In this document: one piece after another, positions 1-8,010 of the stretch
How the letters are laid out: each line of letters starts with the position of its first letter
Numbering within the stretch: position 1 is the first letter of the stretch
Source of the DNA: FW021-bin31 sp964467635
Lineage (GTDB): Bacteria > Bacteroidota > Bacteroidia > Chitinophagales > Chitinophagaceae
DNA: 43,544 nt
Direction of reading: 5' to 3'
NCBI GenBank assembly: GCA_964467635.1
Contig: CAYXRN010000011.1
Span: 1 to 43,544 of the forward strand
Notes under the pieces: model-generated
Databases searched by the model: none
The model's input: only the letters and a program-made list of their open reading frames with translations
Told to the model about the DNA's origin: nothing
Program-made: the position numbers and the translations under genes

Positions 1-31
1 CGGTCACGCCCCCAAAATTAATTTTTGCCAT
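1..31 (-). CDS. ilvC: Ketol-acid reductoisomerase, N-terminal fragment
   Basis: Only the first ten codons lie in the window; they read MAKINFGGVT from an ATG at 31 and the frame runs off the edge. This N-terminus is characteristic of Bacteroidota IlvC, and the position directly after ilvD-ilvB-ilvN on the same strand fits. IlvC converts acetolactate or acetohydroxybutyrate to the dihydroxy acid using NADPH. It follows the ilvN stop by 44 bases and is presumably co-transcribed. The identification rests on ten residues plus context. Confidence 0.75.
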   Translation of the reverse strand, partial: MAKINFGGVT

Positions 32-75
32 TTGTTTTCTGATTTAATTGATTATAATAATTAAAGCTTTAAGCA

Positions 76-363
76 TTACTTAATAACGGCCACGCCGTTT
101 TGTTCCTGGTAAAAAACATCCTCACCCTCATGGAGTTGTGTTTCTTCTACTTCGATCAGTTTATCGATCTGAAGCTTTACCTTGAGGACCATCTCTTCGG
201 TGTCATAAAGAATAAAACAGGCCTCCCCCCTATGCGGGTCGTCTAATTCATAAGCCAACAGTTTCTTAATCCGAATACGCCTCCGGTTACATATATTGAT
301 CATACGGTTCAGGACAGAAAAATTATTCTGTGCAAAAACGATCAATGTGAAATCTTTTTTCAT
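76..363 (-). CDS. ilvN: Acetolactate synthase small (regulatory) subunit, ACT domain only
   Basis: The 95-residue product is a single ACT domain (start KKDFTLIVFAQNNFSVLNR, then basic residues MINICNRRRIRIKKL), the part of acetohydroxyacid synthase small subunits that binds valine for feedback inhibition and activates the large subunit. It lies 64 bases downstream of ilvB in the same operon and ahead of ilvC. Many small subunits are about 160-190 residues with a second C-terminal domain; this one is the short type, comparable in length to E. coli IlvN/IlvM. The start ATG at 363 is the only sensible one. The sequence does not show which amino acid it senses. Confidence 0.88.
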   Translation of the reverse strand: MKKDFTLIVFAQNNFSVLNRMINICNRRRIRIKKLLAYELDDPHRGEACFILYDTEEMVLKVKLQIDKLIEVEETQLHEGEDVFYQEQNGVAVIK

Positions 364-427
364 GCTGATATAATTGTATTATTCAATAATTAATGGTAAC
401 AGCCGTGCTACACTGCCGGCCTGCCCT

Positions 428-2209
428 TTAAGCTTCAGGCGGTGCCAAAAGCATGTCTGACACTGATCCACCGGAGGGTACCATCGGAAATACATTATCT
501 TCTTTTTCAACGGATACCTCCAATAAATAGGGGCCCTGATGATTCATCATTTTTTCAATCGCCGAATCCAAATCTTCTCGCACCTCTACGCGCTGTGCTG
601 GAATGTTATAGGCTTCGGACAGTTTCACAAAATCGGGGCCGGTGATATCGGTAAAAGAATACCTCCGCGCAAAAAACAGTTGTTGCCACTGACGTACCAT
701 TCCCAGAAACCGGTTGTTAAGGATAACCATTTTTACCGGAATATTATTTTCTGCAATGGTTCCCAGTTCCTGTAAAGTCATCTGGAAACCACCATCGCCC
801 ATAATTGCAACCACCGTTCTGTCCGGAACACCTAAACAGGCTCCCATTGCCGCCGGAAGACCGAATCCCATTGTACCCATTCCGCCGGAAGTGACATTAC
901 TTAATGGCTTCTTAAAGTCATAATACCTAGAAGCGATCATCTGATGTTGACCCACATCGGTAACAACCACCGCTTCACCCCTGCTCTGTTCAGACAGTTT
1001 ATGCACTACCTCTGCCATCTTGATCTTGCCAGCCTTAGGAAACCATTCTTTTTCAATGATCTTCTGGTATTCCTCCTTATCCAACGCTTTAAAGGCACCG
1101 ATCCACTCGGTGTGGTCTGCCTTGTTTACCAAGGGCAGTAAAGCAGCCAGTGCTTCTTTTGCATCGGCATGTATGCCTATGTCGGCTTTAATGTTTTTAT
1201 TAATTTCAGCCCGGTCCAATTCGATGTGAATGACCTTGGCCTGCCGGGCATATTTGCTCGTATTGCCGGTCACTCTGTCATCAAAACGCATCCCAATGGC
1301 AATTACCAGATCGCACTCGTCCATCATCTTGTTACAGGAATAATTGCCGTGCATGCCTAAAAATCCCATATACTGCGGATGGTCCGTCGGGAAAGCGGAG
1401 AGGCCAAGTAAAGTGGAAGCTACCGGAATACCGGTTTTTTTCGCAAAAGCCAGAGCTTCCTCCACTGCTCCTGACAGCAGAATACCCTGTCCGGCAAGAA
1501 TATAGGGTTTCTTGGCCTCGTTGATGAGCCGGGCTGCACTTTCAATCTGTTTATGGTCCAATTCCGGCTTGGGAATATAGGACTTAATATCGGTGCAGGG
1601 GTGGTATTGATAAGCAGTAGGCGCAATCTGTGCATCTTTCGTAATATCAACTACAACGGGCCCCGGACGTCCGCTACGGGCAATATAAAAAGCACGTGAT
1701 ACGGCCTCAGCAATGTCTTCCGCGCGGGTTACCTGTGTATTCCACTTAGTTACCGGCAAAGTAACATTGACAACGTCTGCCTCCTGGAAAGCATCCGTAC
1801 CCAAGAGTGGAGAAGCCACCTGCCCGGTAAAACACACCAGCGGGGTAGAGTCCACCATGGCATCAGCCAGCCCTGTTACCAGATTTGTCGCTCCCGGGCC
1901 GGAGGTTGCAAAGACAACGCCCACTTTCCCGGAAGTGCGGGCATATCCCTGTGCCGCATGTATCGCGCCCTGCTCATGGCGGGTCAAAACATGGTTGATA
2001 CGATCTAAAAAGTGATACAACTCATCATATACCGGCATTATCGCACCACCCGGGTAACCAAAAATAGTTTCCACTCCTTCTTCAAGCAGGGAACGGATAA
2101 CCACTCTGGCGCCAATCATGGTTTCAGGTTGAAAATCCTTTTCCTGCTGGGCAGAATGACCTTTAGTGTCATTCTCAGTCTTCGTCAGTAACGCATCCTT
2201 CTGTTGCAT
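428..2209 (-). CDS. ilvB: Acetolactate synthase large (catalytic) subunit
   Basis: This 593-residue enzyme uses thiamine diphosphate, Mg2+ and FAD to condense two pyruvates, or pyruvate and 2-ketobutyrate, in the first common step of valine/leucine and isoleucine synthesis. Visible features: N-terminal TPP pyrimidine-binding domain with the catalytic glutamate in TRHEQGAIHAAQGYAR (Glu79), the FGYPGGAIMP motif, a central FAD-associated domain, and the C-terminal ThDP motif from GDGG (471-474) to the paired Asn (498-499). The ATG at 2209 overlaps the 3' end of ilvD by 35 bases, suggesting translational coupling. The first 30 residues are not conserved-looking, so Met31 (codon at 2119) is an alternative start. 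Expression should follow the leader upstream of ilvD. Confidence 0.96.
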   Translation of the reverse strand: MQQKDALLTKTENDTKGHSAQQEKDFQPETMIGARVVIRSLLEEGVETIFGYPGGAIMPVYDELYHFLDRINHVLTRHEQGAIHAAQGYARTSGKVGVVFATSGPGATNLVTGLADAMVDSTPLVCFTGQVASPLLGTDAFQEADVVNVTLPVTKWNTQVTRAEDIAEAVSRAFYIARSGRPGPVVVDITKDAQIAPTAYQYHPCTDIKSYIPKPELDHKQIESAARLINEAKKPYILAGQGILLSGAVEEALAFAKKTGIPVASTLLGLSAFPTDHPQYMGFLGMHGNYSCNKMMDECDLVIAIGMRFDDRVTGNTSKYARQAKVIHIELDRAEINKNIKADIGIHADAKEALAALLPLVNKADHTEWIGAFKALDKEEYQKIIEKEWFPKAGKIKMAEVVHKLSEQSRGEAVVVTDVGQHQMIASRYYDFKKPLSNVTSGGMGTMGFGLPAAMGACLGVPDRTVVAIMGDGGFQMTLQELGTIAENNIPVKMVILNNRFLGMVRQWQQLFFARRYSFTDITGPDFVKLSEAYNIPAQRVEVREDLDSAIEKMMNHQGPYLLEVSVEKEDNVFPMVPSGGSVSDMLLAPPEA

Positions 2210-3854
2210 TTTTTACACATTTAGCATATTTAAACAATATTCCTTTTTTTACTTTCAATTCAGGCTGTCTCCATGCAGCTTTTCTTTTGGCTATTTCTTC
2301 ATCGCTCAATTTCAGCGTAATGGTCTTTTTAACGGCATCAATTTCAATGATATCACCCTCTTCTACAATGGCCATTAATCCGCCCTCATAGGCCTCAGGA
2401 GCGATGTGTCCGACGACGAATCCGTGCGTTCCCCCTGAAAATCGGCCATCGGTGATCAGCGCTACACTGCTTCCCAATCCTGCACCAAAAATAGCCGAGG
2501 TAGGCTTGAGCATCTCCGGCATACCCGGTGCTCCTTTCGGTCCGACATATCGGATGACGACCACATCGCCGGCTTTTACCCGTTTACTTTCTATCCCGGC
2601 AATCAATTCAGTTTCTCCATCAAAAACCCGCGCGGGACCGGTAAAGCGCTCGCCCTCTTTCCCGGTAATCTTTGCAACACTCCCGTCGCTGGCCAGATTA
2701 CCCTTTAGTATTTGTAAATGACCGGTCTTTTTCAACGGTTTTTCCAAAGGGTAGATTAAATCCTGGGTTTCAAAGTCCAGGTCTTCGGCGTCGGCGATAT
2801 TTTCCGCCAGCGTTTTGCCGGTTACAGTCATGCAATCGCCATGCAGCAGTCCTTCGGCAAGCAAATATTTCATTACCGCAGGAATGCCACCCAGGTTATG
2901 TAAATCCTGCATAAGATATTTCCCGCTCGGCTTCATGTCTGCCAGCAACGGCGTTTTGTCACTAATCCGCTGAAAGTCATCAGGCGTAAGAGGGATTCCG
3001 GCCGTACGCGCCATAGCAATTAAATGCAGCACCGAATTTGTAGACCCTCCCAAAATCATGACCATTGTAATGGCATTCTCAAACGACCTGGCGGTCATAA
3101 TATCCAGGGGTTTTAGATCCAATTCCAACAGCTTTTTTAAAGCCTTTCCCGCAACCAGACATTCGCTTTTCTTTTCTTCACTTAACGCGGGATTGGAGGA
3201 GCTGTAGGGCAACGACATTCCCAACGCTTCGATCGCCATAGCCATGGTATTGGCAGTATACATACCTCCGCAGGCACCAGGTCCGGGACAGGCGTGCCTG
3301 ACAATACCTTTGAAGTCCTCTGGAGAAATATTTCCCGCCAGTTTATGTCCCAATGCTTCAAAAGCCGAAACGATGTTTAAATCCTGTCCTTTGTAATGGC
3401 CAGGAGCAATTGTTCCGCCATATACCATAATCGATGGCCGGTTTAATCTCGCCATAGCCATAAGTGAGCCCGGCATGTTTTTGTCACAACCCGGAACAGC
3501 GATCAGTCCGTCATAATATTGTGCGCCGCAAACCGTCTCTATGGAATCGGCAATAATATCTCTGGACACCAAAGAGTAACGCATACCGGGTGTTCCATTG
3601 CTCATGCCATCACTCACACCTATGGTGTTGAACACCAGCCCTACTAAATCATTGTCCCAGACGCCCTTTTTGACAAGTTTTGCCAGGTCGTTCAGGTGCA
3701 TGTTACAAGGATTGCCATCATAACCCATACTAACGATGCCTACCTGGGCCTTTTTCAAATCCGTTTCAGTAAGCCCAATCGCGTAAAGTTGGGCTTGCGC
3801 AGCAGGTTGCGTAGGATCTTGCGTGATGGTCTTGCTGTATTTATTTAACTCCAT
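2175..3854 (-). CDS. ilvD: Dihydroxy-acid dehydratase
   Basis: The 559-residue enzyme removes water from 2,3-dihydroxy-isovalerate or -methylvalerate to give the 2-keto acids of valine and isoleucine. Three iron-sulfur cysteines stand out: Cys50 in YDGNPCNMHL, Cys123 in PGCDKNMPGS and Cys195 in GPGACGGMYTANTM, consistent with the IlvD/Edd family. The C-terminal half has the expected DGRFSGGTHGFVVGHIAPEA block. It is the first enzyme gene of the ilvDBNC operon, and its ATG follows the attenuator terminator by about 70 bases. The stop overlaps the start of ilvB. Confidence 0.97.
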   Translation of the reverse strand: MELNKYSKTITQDPTQPAAQAQLYAIGLTETDLKKAQVGIVSMGYDGNPCNMHLNDLAKLVKKGVWDNDLVGLVFNTIGVSDGMSNGTPGMRYSLVSRDIIADSIETVCGAQYYDGLIAVPGCDKNMPGSLMAMARLNRPSIMVYGGTIAPGHYKGQDLNIVSAFEALGHKLAGNISPEDFKGIVRHACPGPGACGGMYTANTMAMAIEALGMSLPYSSSNPALSEEKKSECLVAGKALKKLLELDLKPLDIMTARSFENAITMVMILGGSTNSVLHLIAMARTAGIPLTPDDFQRISDKTPLLADMKPSGKYLMQDLHNLGGIPAVMKYLLAEGLLHGDCMTVTGKTLAENIADAEDLDFETQDLIYPLEKPLKKTGHLQILKGNLASDGSVAKITGKEGERFTGPARVFDGETELIAGIESKRVKAGDVVVIRYVGPKGAPGMPEMLKPTSAIFGAGLGSSVALITDGRFSGGTHGFVVGHIAPEAYEGGLMAIVEEGDIIEIDAVKKTITLKLSDEEIAKRKAAWRQPELKVKKGILFKYAKCVKNATEGCVTDED

Positions 3855-3923
3855 TTCAGTCTTTTATGTTTTTAACAGGATGAAAAAACACCTTTGCTCT
3901 TCTCCTTCTGTTCCGCATCAAAT

Positions 3924-3960
3924 AAAAAATCGCCTTTCCCTTTACGGGAGGAAGGCGATT
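3924..3960 (-). terminator. Attenuator terminator of the ilv operon leader
   Basis: On the minus strand the transcript forms a 13-bp stem: AATCGCCTT pairs with AAGGCGATT, extended by TCCC with GGGA, with a two-base bulge and a GTAAA loop. A run of six T follows. This is a textbook intrinsic terminator, but it sits between the leader peptide ORF and the first enzyme gene ilvD, where a plain terminator would silence the operon. Its 5' arm contains TTCCTCC (3947-3953), complementary to the segment just after the leader stop codon. Confidence 0.88.
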
Positions 3961-4000
3961 CGAATATAATTTGTACCGTGCGTTCGTTATTCTACAGGCA

Positions 4001-4011
4001 TTCCTCCATAC
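4001..4011 (-). promoter_or_regulatory. Antiterminator segment of the ilv leader
   Basis: Read on the minus strand this segment is GTATGGAGGAA. Its GGAGGAA is perfectly complementary to TTCCTCC in the 5' arm of the terminator (3947-3953), so pairing would prevent the terminator from forming. It begins one base past the leader stop codon, where a ribosome resting at the stop would cover it. It can also pair imperfectly with TTCCTATAC inside the leader ORF (4069-4077), giving the usual four-segment arrangement 1:2 and 3:4 versus 2:3. Pairing was judged by eye, not folded. Confidence 0.7.
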
Positions 4012-4012
4012 G

Positions 4013-4120
4013 TCAGGCAACAATAATGACAGCGATAATGACTGCGACTTGCAGTACAATCCTTCCTTGTATAGGAAGCGACAATCGTAACTTACGCTGA
4101 ATGTTATTTTGCTTGCGCAT
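4013..4120 (-). CDS. ilv operon leader peptide (Ile/Val-rich, 35 aa)
   Basis: A 35-codon ORF begins at an ATG at 4120 and stops with TGA at 4015-4013. The first part is basic (MRKQNNIQRKLRLSLPIQGR); residues 21-35 read IVLQVAVIIAVIIVA, with five Ile, five Val and one Leu among fifteen. It starts roughly 30 bases after a promoter matching the Bacteroidota consensus and is followed by an antiterminator segment and an intrinsic terminator, then ilvD. By analogy with enterobacterial ilvL and ivbL leaders, ribosome stalling at the Ile/Val codons under starvation would favour antitermination. The peptide itself probably has no function. The hydrophobic tail could also be read as a small membrane segment, but the RNA context makes attenuation much more likely. 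Confidence 0.85.
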   Translation of the reverse strand: MRKQNNIQRKLRLSLPIQGRIVLQVAVIIAVIIVA

Positions 4121-4150
4121 GGACAAATGTTATGATGTTTGAGGCTGGCA

Positions 4151-4182
4151 CAAAGTTACTATTTCTTTTAAATAATAACCAA
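4151..4182 (-). promoter_or_regulatory. Promoter of the ilv leader/operon (TTG-N21-TAACTTTG)
   Basis: On the minus strand TTG (complement of 4180-4182) is followed after 21 bases by TAACTTTG (complement of 4151-4158), matching the Bacteroidota primary sigma consensus TTG-N19-21-TAnnTTTG. Transcription would start near 4145, giving about 25 bases of 5' UTR before the leader ATG. The DNA around it is very AT-rich. Confidence 0.75.
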
Positions 4183-4266
4183 GAAAACTTTCGCTTTTTT
4201 TATAATTTGCAAAATAATGGGCTAATATTTCAATTTGATAAAAATATAGCGTTTTTATTTCTGATT

Positions 4267-5925
4267 TTATTTTCTCATTTTTTTATACGCATTGATCAGC
4301 CCGTTTGTGGATACATCATGGGAGGATACCGGCTCCTCGTTCTCCAATTCCGGCAGGATGTTTTTGGCCAGTTGTTTTCCTAATTCTACTCCCCACTGGT
4401 CAAAGCTAAAGATATTCCATATAATGCCTTGCACAAAAATTTTGTGCTCATACAAGGCGACCAGGCTTCCTAAGGTATAGGGAGTAATTTCTTTGATCAA
4501 AAAGGAGTTCGTGGGCTTGTTCCCCGTAAACGTTTTATAGGGCACCAGGGCTGCTATCTCTTCCTCGCTTTTTCCGCTGTTCTTTAGCTCAGCATGTACT
4601 TCCTCTTCCGTTTTCCCGTTCATGAGCGCTTCGGTCTGGGCGAAAAAATTCGAGATCAGCTTTTGATGATGGTCTCCGACAGGGTTGTGACTGATAGCCG
4701 GCGCAATAAAATCACAAGGAATCAAAAGTGTACCCTGATGAATGAGTTGATAAAACGCATGCTGTCCATTCGTTCCCGGCTCGCCCCAGACCACTGGACC
4801 CGTTTGGTAATCCACCGGCTCGCCATTTCTGTCCACATGTTTACCATTGCTTTCCATGTTGCCTTGCTGAAAATAGGCAGCAAAGCGGTGCATATACTGA
4901 TCATAGGGTAAAATGGCTTCTGTTTGTGCATCAAAGAAATTACGGTACCAGATACCTATGAGTGCCATGATTACGGGAATATTCTTTTCAAATGCAGTAT
5001 GCCTGAAATGGTTATCCACCGCATGAGCACCGGCTAGTAATTCATGAAAACGATCATAACCAATCGATAATACAATACTTAAACCAATAGCAGACCATAA
5101 GGAGTAACGGCCTCCTACCCAGTCCCAAAAGGTAAACATATTTTCGGGATCAATGCCGAACTTTTCCACTTCTTCTTTATTGGTACTCAGTGCCACAAAA
5201 TGCTTTTTAATCAACCCCTCATCTCCTGCTGCTTCTAAGAACCACTTACGGGCAGTATGCGCATTGGTCATGGTCTCCTGCGTCGTAAATGTTTTGGATG
5301 CGATCAAAAAGAGCGTTTCTTCCGGGTTAACTTTTTTCAAGACTTCCACAATATGCGTACCATCTACATTGGAAACAAAGTAGGGCTGAATACCTTCTTT
5401 CCAATAAGGTTTTAGCGCTTCGGTCACCATGACCGGTCCAAGATCAGAACCTCCAATACCAATGTTTACAACGTATTTTATTTTCTTGCCGGAATAACCG
5501 CTCCATTCCCCGCTGTGAATCTTCCCGGAAAAAATTTTCATCTTTTCGAGTACTGCATTCACTTCGGGCATAACATCTTTTCCATTATCGCTAACCGGTG
5601 TATTGGCGACATTGCGTAAAGCGATGTGCAGTACCGCGCGGTCTTCTGTCTCATTAATATGTTCTCCGGAAAACATCGCTTCTGTGGCTTCCTTTACCTG
5701 GCATTGGCGGGCCAAATCCTGCAACAGTTCTAGCGTCTCATCGGTAATAATATTTTTAGAGTAATCAAATAAAATGTCTTCAAACTGCAGGCTGTATTTT
5801 TCAAAGCGGGTAGCATCCTGGTTAAAAAGTTTACGAAGGTGCGCGCCGCTCATCCAGTCAGCGTGTTCTACCAGTTGTTTCCATGCCTGTGTTTCTCTTG
5901 GGTTTTGCTTTGGTATCATGATCAT
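4267..5925 (-). CDS. pgi: Glucose-6-phosphate isomerase
   Basis: The 552-residue enzyme interconverts glucose-6-phosphate and fructose-6-phosphate. The first sugar-phosphate-isomerase domain contains VNIGIGGSDLGPVMVTEAL; the second has the family signature in VVWGEPGTNGQHAFYQLIHQG with active-site Glu and His, and a C-terminal lysine in the EHKIFVQGIIWNIFSFDQWGVELGK segment. Length is normal for the long bacterial and eukaryotic type. The start at 5925 gives MIMIPKQ; Met3 is an alternative. It is a stand-alone gene, divergent from the SpmAB-like gene, with no clear terminator before the ilv promoter. Confidence 0.97.
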   Translation of the reverse strand: MIMIPKQNPRETQAWKQLVEHADWMSGAHLRKLFNQDATRFEKYSLQFEDILFDYSKNIITDETLELLQDLARQCQVKEATEAMFSGEHINETEDRAVLHIALRNVANTPVSDNGKDVMPEVNAVLEKMKIFSGKIHSGEWSGYSGKKIKYVVNIGIGGSDLGPVMVTEALKPYWKEGIQPYFVSNVDGTHIVEVLKKVNPEETLFLIASKTFTTQETMTNAHTARKWFLEAAGDEGLIKKHFVALSTNKEEVEKFGIDPENMFTFWDWVGGRYSLWSAIGLSIVLSIGYDRFHELLAGAHAVDNHFRHTAFEKNIPVIMALIGIWYRNFFDAQTEAILPYDQYMHRFAAYFQQGNMESNGKHVDRNGEPVDYQTGPVVWGEPGTNGQHAFYQLIHQGTLLIPCDFIAPAISHNPVGDHHQKLISNFFAQTEALMNGKTEEEVHAELKNSGKSEEEIAALVPYKTFTGNKPTNSFLIKEITPYTLGSLVALYEHKIFVQGIIWNIFSFDQWGVELGKQLAKNILPELENEEPVSSHDVSTNGLINAYKKMRK

Positions 5926-6134
5926 TCGTTATTGAAAATGCTAAATTACGGACAAATTCTGAGATTTTTATGTACTTTGGCAGCAGAGAATATCGTAAAC
6001 AAGTAAGCCCATAAGCCTTTCTCAACTGCTATGAATGCTATGAAAATGTCAGACAAGCAATAACGTTAGAGAAATCAACCAAGTGCTTAGGGTTTTGGCC
6101 TTTTTAATATTCAGTCATTTAACCATATCTTCTT

Positions 6135-7367
6135 ATGGCCTTAAATATTGTCTTCGTTGCTTTTTTTGTCCTTTCCTTTCTGGTGGCATTGTACAAGCTG
6201 ATCTTTCTTGGGGATGTGAATATTTTCAGAGACATCGTCAACAGCACCTTTGATTATGCAAAAACAGCTGCCGAGATCTCTTTAGGATTGATAGGCATTA
6301 TGGCCCTGTGGCTGGGCATCATGAAAGTGGGTGAACGCGGAGGTGTTGTCGGCGTAATGGCAAAAATAGTAGGCCCTTTTTTTAATAAACTATTCCCTCA
6401 AGTTCCTAAAAACCATCCCGTATACGGATCCATACTTATGAATTACTCGGCTAATATGCTCGGCCTGGACAATGCTGCTACTCCCCTGGGGCTGAAAGCC
6501 ATGAAAGAGCTTCAGGATCTCAATGTTTCAAAAGATACTGCCAGCAATGCCCAGATCATGTTTACCGTTTTAAATGCCTCCAGTCTGACCCTTATTCCTG
6601 TCAGTATTATGGCTTATCGTTCACAGGAAGGCGCTGCGAATCCTTCAGATGTATTTCTGCCTATTTTGCTGGCTACTTTCTTTTCCACCATCACCGCTTT
6701 AATAACCGTATCTATCTACCAGAAGATTAACTTGTGGAACAAAGTAGTGCTTACCTATATCGGAACAATCACCGTAGCCATTGGAGGGTTATTGTATTAC
6801 TTTTCCACGCTTTCACAAAAAGAGATCGGTATCATTTCTTCCGTCGCGGGAAATTTTATTATCTTTAGCATCATTATCGCCTTTTTTGCCCTGGCCTTCA
6901 AACGTAAGATCAATATTTATGATGCCTTTATCGACGGTGCTAAAGAGGGTTTTAAAATAGCCATCATGATTATTCCTTACCTGGTCGCCATCCTGGTCGC
7001 GGTAGGTGTATTCCGCGCGTCCGGCTGTATGGAATACATGGTGCAAGGGTTGGGGGCCGGCTTCCATGCCTTAGGTCTCAACACAGATTTTGTCCCCGCC
7101 CTGCCTGTCGCATTAATGAAGCCATTAAGTGGCAGCGGAGCACGAGGGTTAATGGTTGAGATTATGCATACCTTTGGAGCCGACTCTTTTGCAGGACGTG
7201 TGGCTTGTGTAATGCAGGGCTCTACGGAAACTACTTTTTACGTATTGGCAGTGTATTTTGGTGCTGTCAATATCAAAAAAACAAGACACGCTTTACCCTG
7301 CGCCCTATTATCTGAGTTCGCAGGAATTATAGCAGCTATATTTATTGCCTACTTATTTTTTCATTAA
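6135..7367 (+). CDS. SpmA/SpmB fusion, nucleoside-recognition (Gate) domain membrane protein
   Basis: This 410-residue integral membrane protein joins the two halves that in endospore formers are separate spore maturation proteins: an SpmA-like part (about 1-190, with LGLIGIMALWLGIMKVGERGG and NYSANMLGLDNAATPLGLKAMKEL) and an SpmB-like part (about 230-410, with PVALMKPLSGSGARGLMVEIM and VMQGSTETTFYVLAVYFGAV). Both belong to the Gate/nucleoside-recognition family. At least eight hydrophobic segments are visible. Bacteroidota do not make endospores, so the name is inherited; transport of an unknown solute is plausible but unproven. The exported YhcH-like gene follows at once and may be co-transcribed. 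Confidence 0.9.
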   Translation: MALNIVFVAFFVLSFLVALYKLIFLGDVNIFRDIVNSTFDYAKTAAEISLGLIGIMALWLGIMKVGERGGVVGVMAKIVGPFFNKLFPQVPKNHPVYGSILMNYSANMLGLDNAATPLGLKAMKELQDLNVSKDTASNAQIMFTVLNASSLTLIPVSIMAYRSQEGAANPSDVFLPILLATFFSTITALITVSIYQKINLWNKVVLTYIGTITVAIGGLLYYFSTLSQKEIGIISSVAGNFIIFSIIIAFFALAFKRKINIYDAFIDGAKEGFKIAIMIIPYLVAILVAVGVFRASGCMEYMVQGLGAGFHALGLNTDFVPALPVALMKPLSGSGARGLMVEIMHTFGADSFAGRVACVMQGSTETTFYVLAVYFGAVNIKKTRHALPCALLSEFAGIIAAIFIAYLFFH

Positions 7368-7386
7368 CCTGTTTAAAACCATTATC

Positions 7387-8010
7387 GTGCAAAATGTACA
7401 TCGCATCAAAGTCTTCTTGATCTTTCTTTTACTGCTGTCAGGCGCTCTGTTCATCACGCCTGCAAAAGCACAAAACACCCAAGCCCAAAAAGAAGCCACC
7501 CAATGGATACAATCGGGTGCATGGCGACAAGGCCTCCAGCTTGACCCCCATTCCTCCATCAATGAGGTCACTTTTCAAAAACAATACAATGCCCATCCTA
7601 AGTGGTGGGATAAAGCCTTTGCTTTTCTAAACAGAAAAGACCTGGCCAGACTGTCCGACGGCACTTATTCTATCGTGGATGATCATGTGTTTGCTTCCAT
7701 TAGCAGTTATGTACCGGTGGATCGAACGGACAAACAATGGGAAGCACACCGTAAATACGCCGATATACAAATGGTGATTTTCGGAAAAGAAATCATCGGA
7801 AAAGCTAAGGTTTCTAAATTAACAGTCAGCAAGCCATATAATAAGTCAACAGACAATGAAAACCTCAAAGGGAAAGGAAAATTTTACCTCGCACAACCTG
7901 GTACATTCTTTATTTTTTTCCCCGGAGATGCACATTTGCCGGGATTAAAAGTAAGCGATGACGATGATAAAAAAGTAAAAAAAATTGTGATAAAAGTACA
8001 AATCAATTAA
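7387..8010 (+). CDS. Exported YhcH/YjgK/YiaL (DUF386) family protein
   Basis: From a GTG at 7387 the 207-residue product begins with a clear signal peptide (hydrophobic core FLIFLLLLSGALFIT, AKA cleavage before QNTQ). An upstream ATG at 7345 lies inside the preceding gene and would put 14 extra residues before the signal, so the GTG is preferred. The rest is a YhcH/YjgK/YiaL cupin-like domain: DGTYSIVDDHVFASISSY, EAHRKYADIQMVIFGKEIIG and FFIFFPGDAHLPGL, with the metal-binding-type His/Glu pattern. Members act on sialic acid or uronate sugars as isomerases or anomerases, usually in the cytoplasm; an exported version is less usual. Its stop overlaps the convergent permease gene by 8 bases. Confidence 0.85.
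   Translation: MQNVHRIKVFLIFLLLLSGALFITPAKAQNTQAQKEATQWIQSGAWRQGLQLDPHSSINEVTFQKQYNAHPKWWDKAFAFLNRKDLARLSDGTYSIVDDHVFASISSYVPVDRTDKQWEAHRKYADIQMVIFGKEIIGKAKVSKLTVSKPYNKSTDNENLKGKGKFYLAQPGTFFIFFPGDAHLPGLKVSDDDDKKVKKIVIKVQIN

Noticed and set aside
3856..4059. 67-codon minus-strand open frame upstream of ilvD
   Set aside because: It runs through the attenuator terminator in a frame different from the Ile/Val-rich leader and shows no protein-like features.
5926..6134. Possible riboswitch in the pgi/SpmAB divergent spacer
   Set aside because: No known aptamer pattern or terminator was recognised in these 209 bases.
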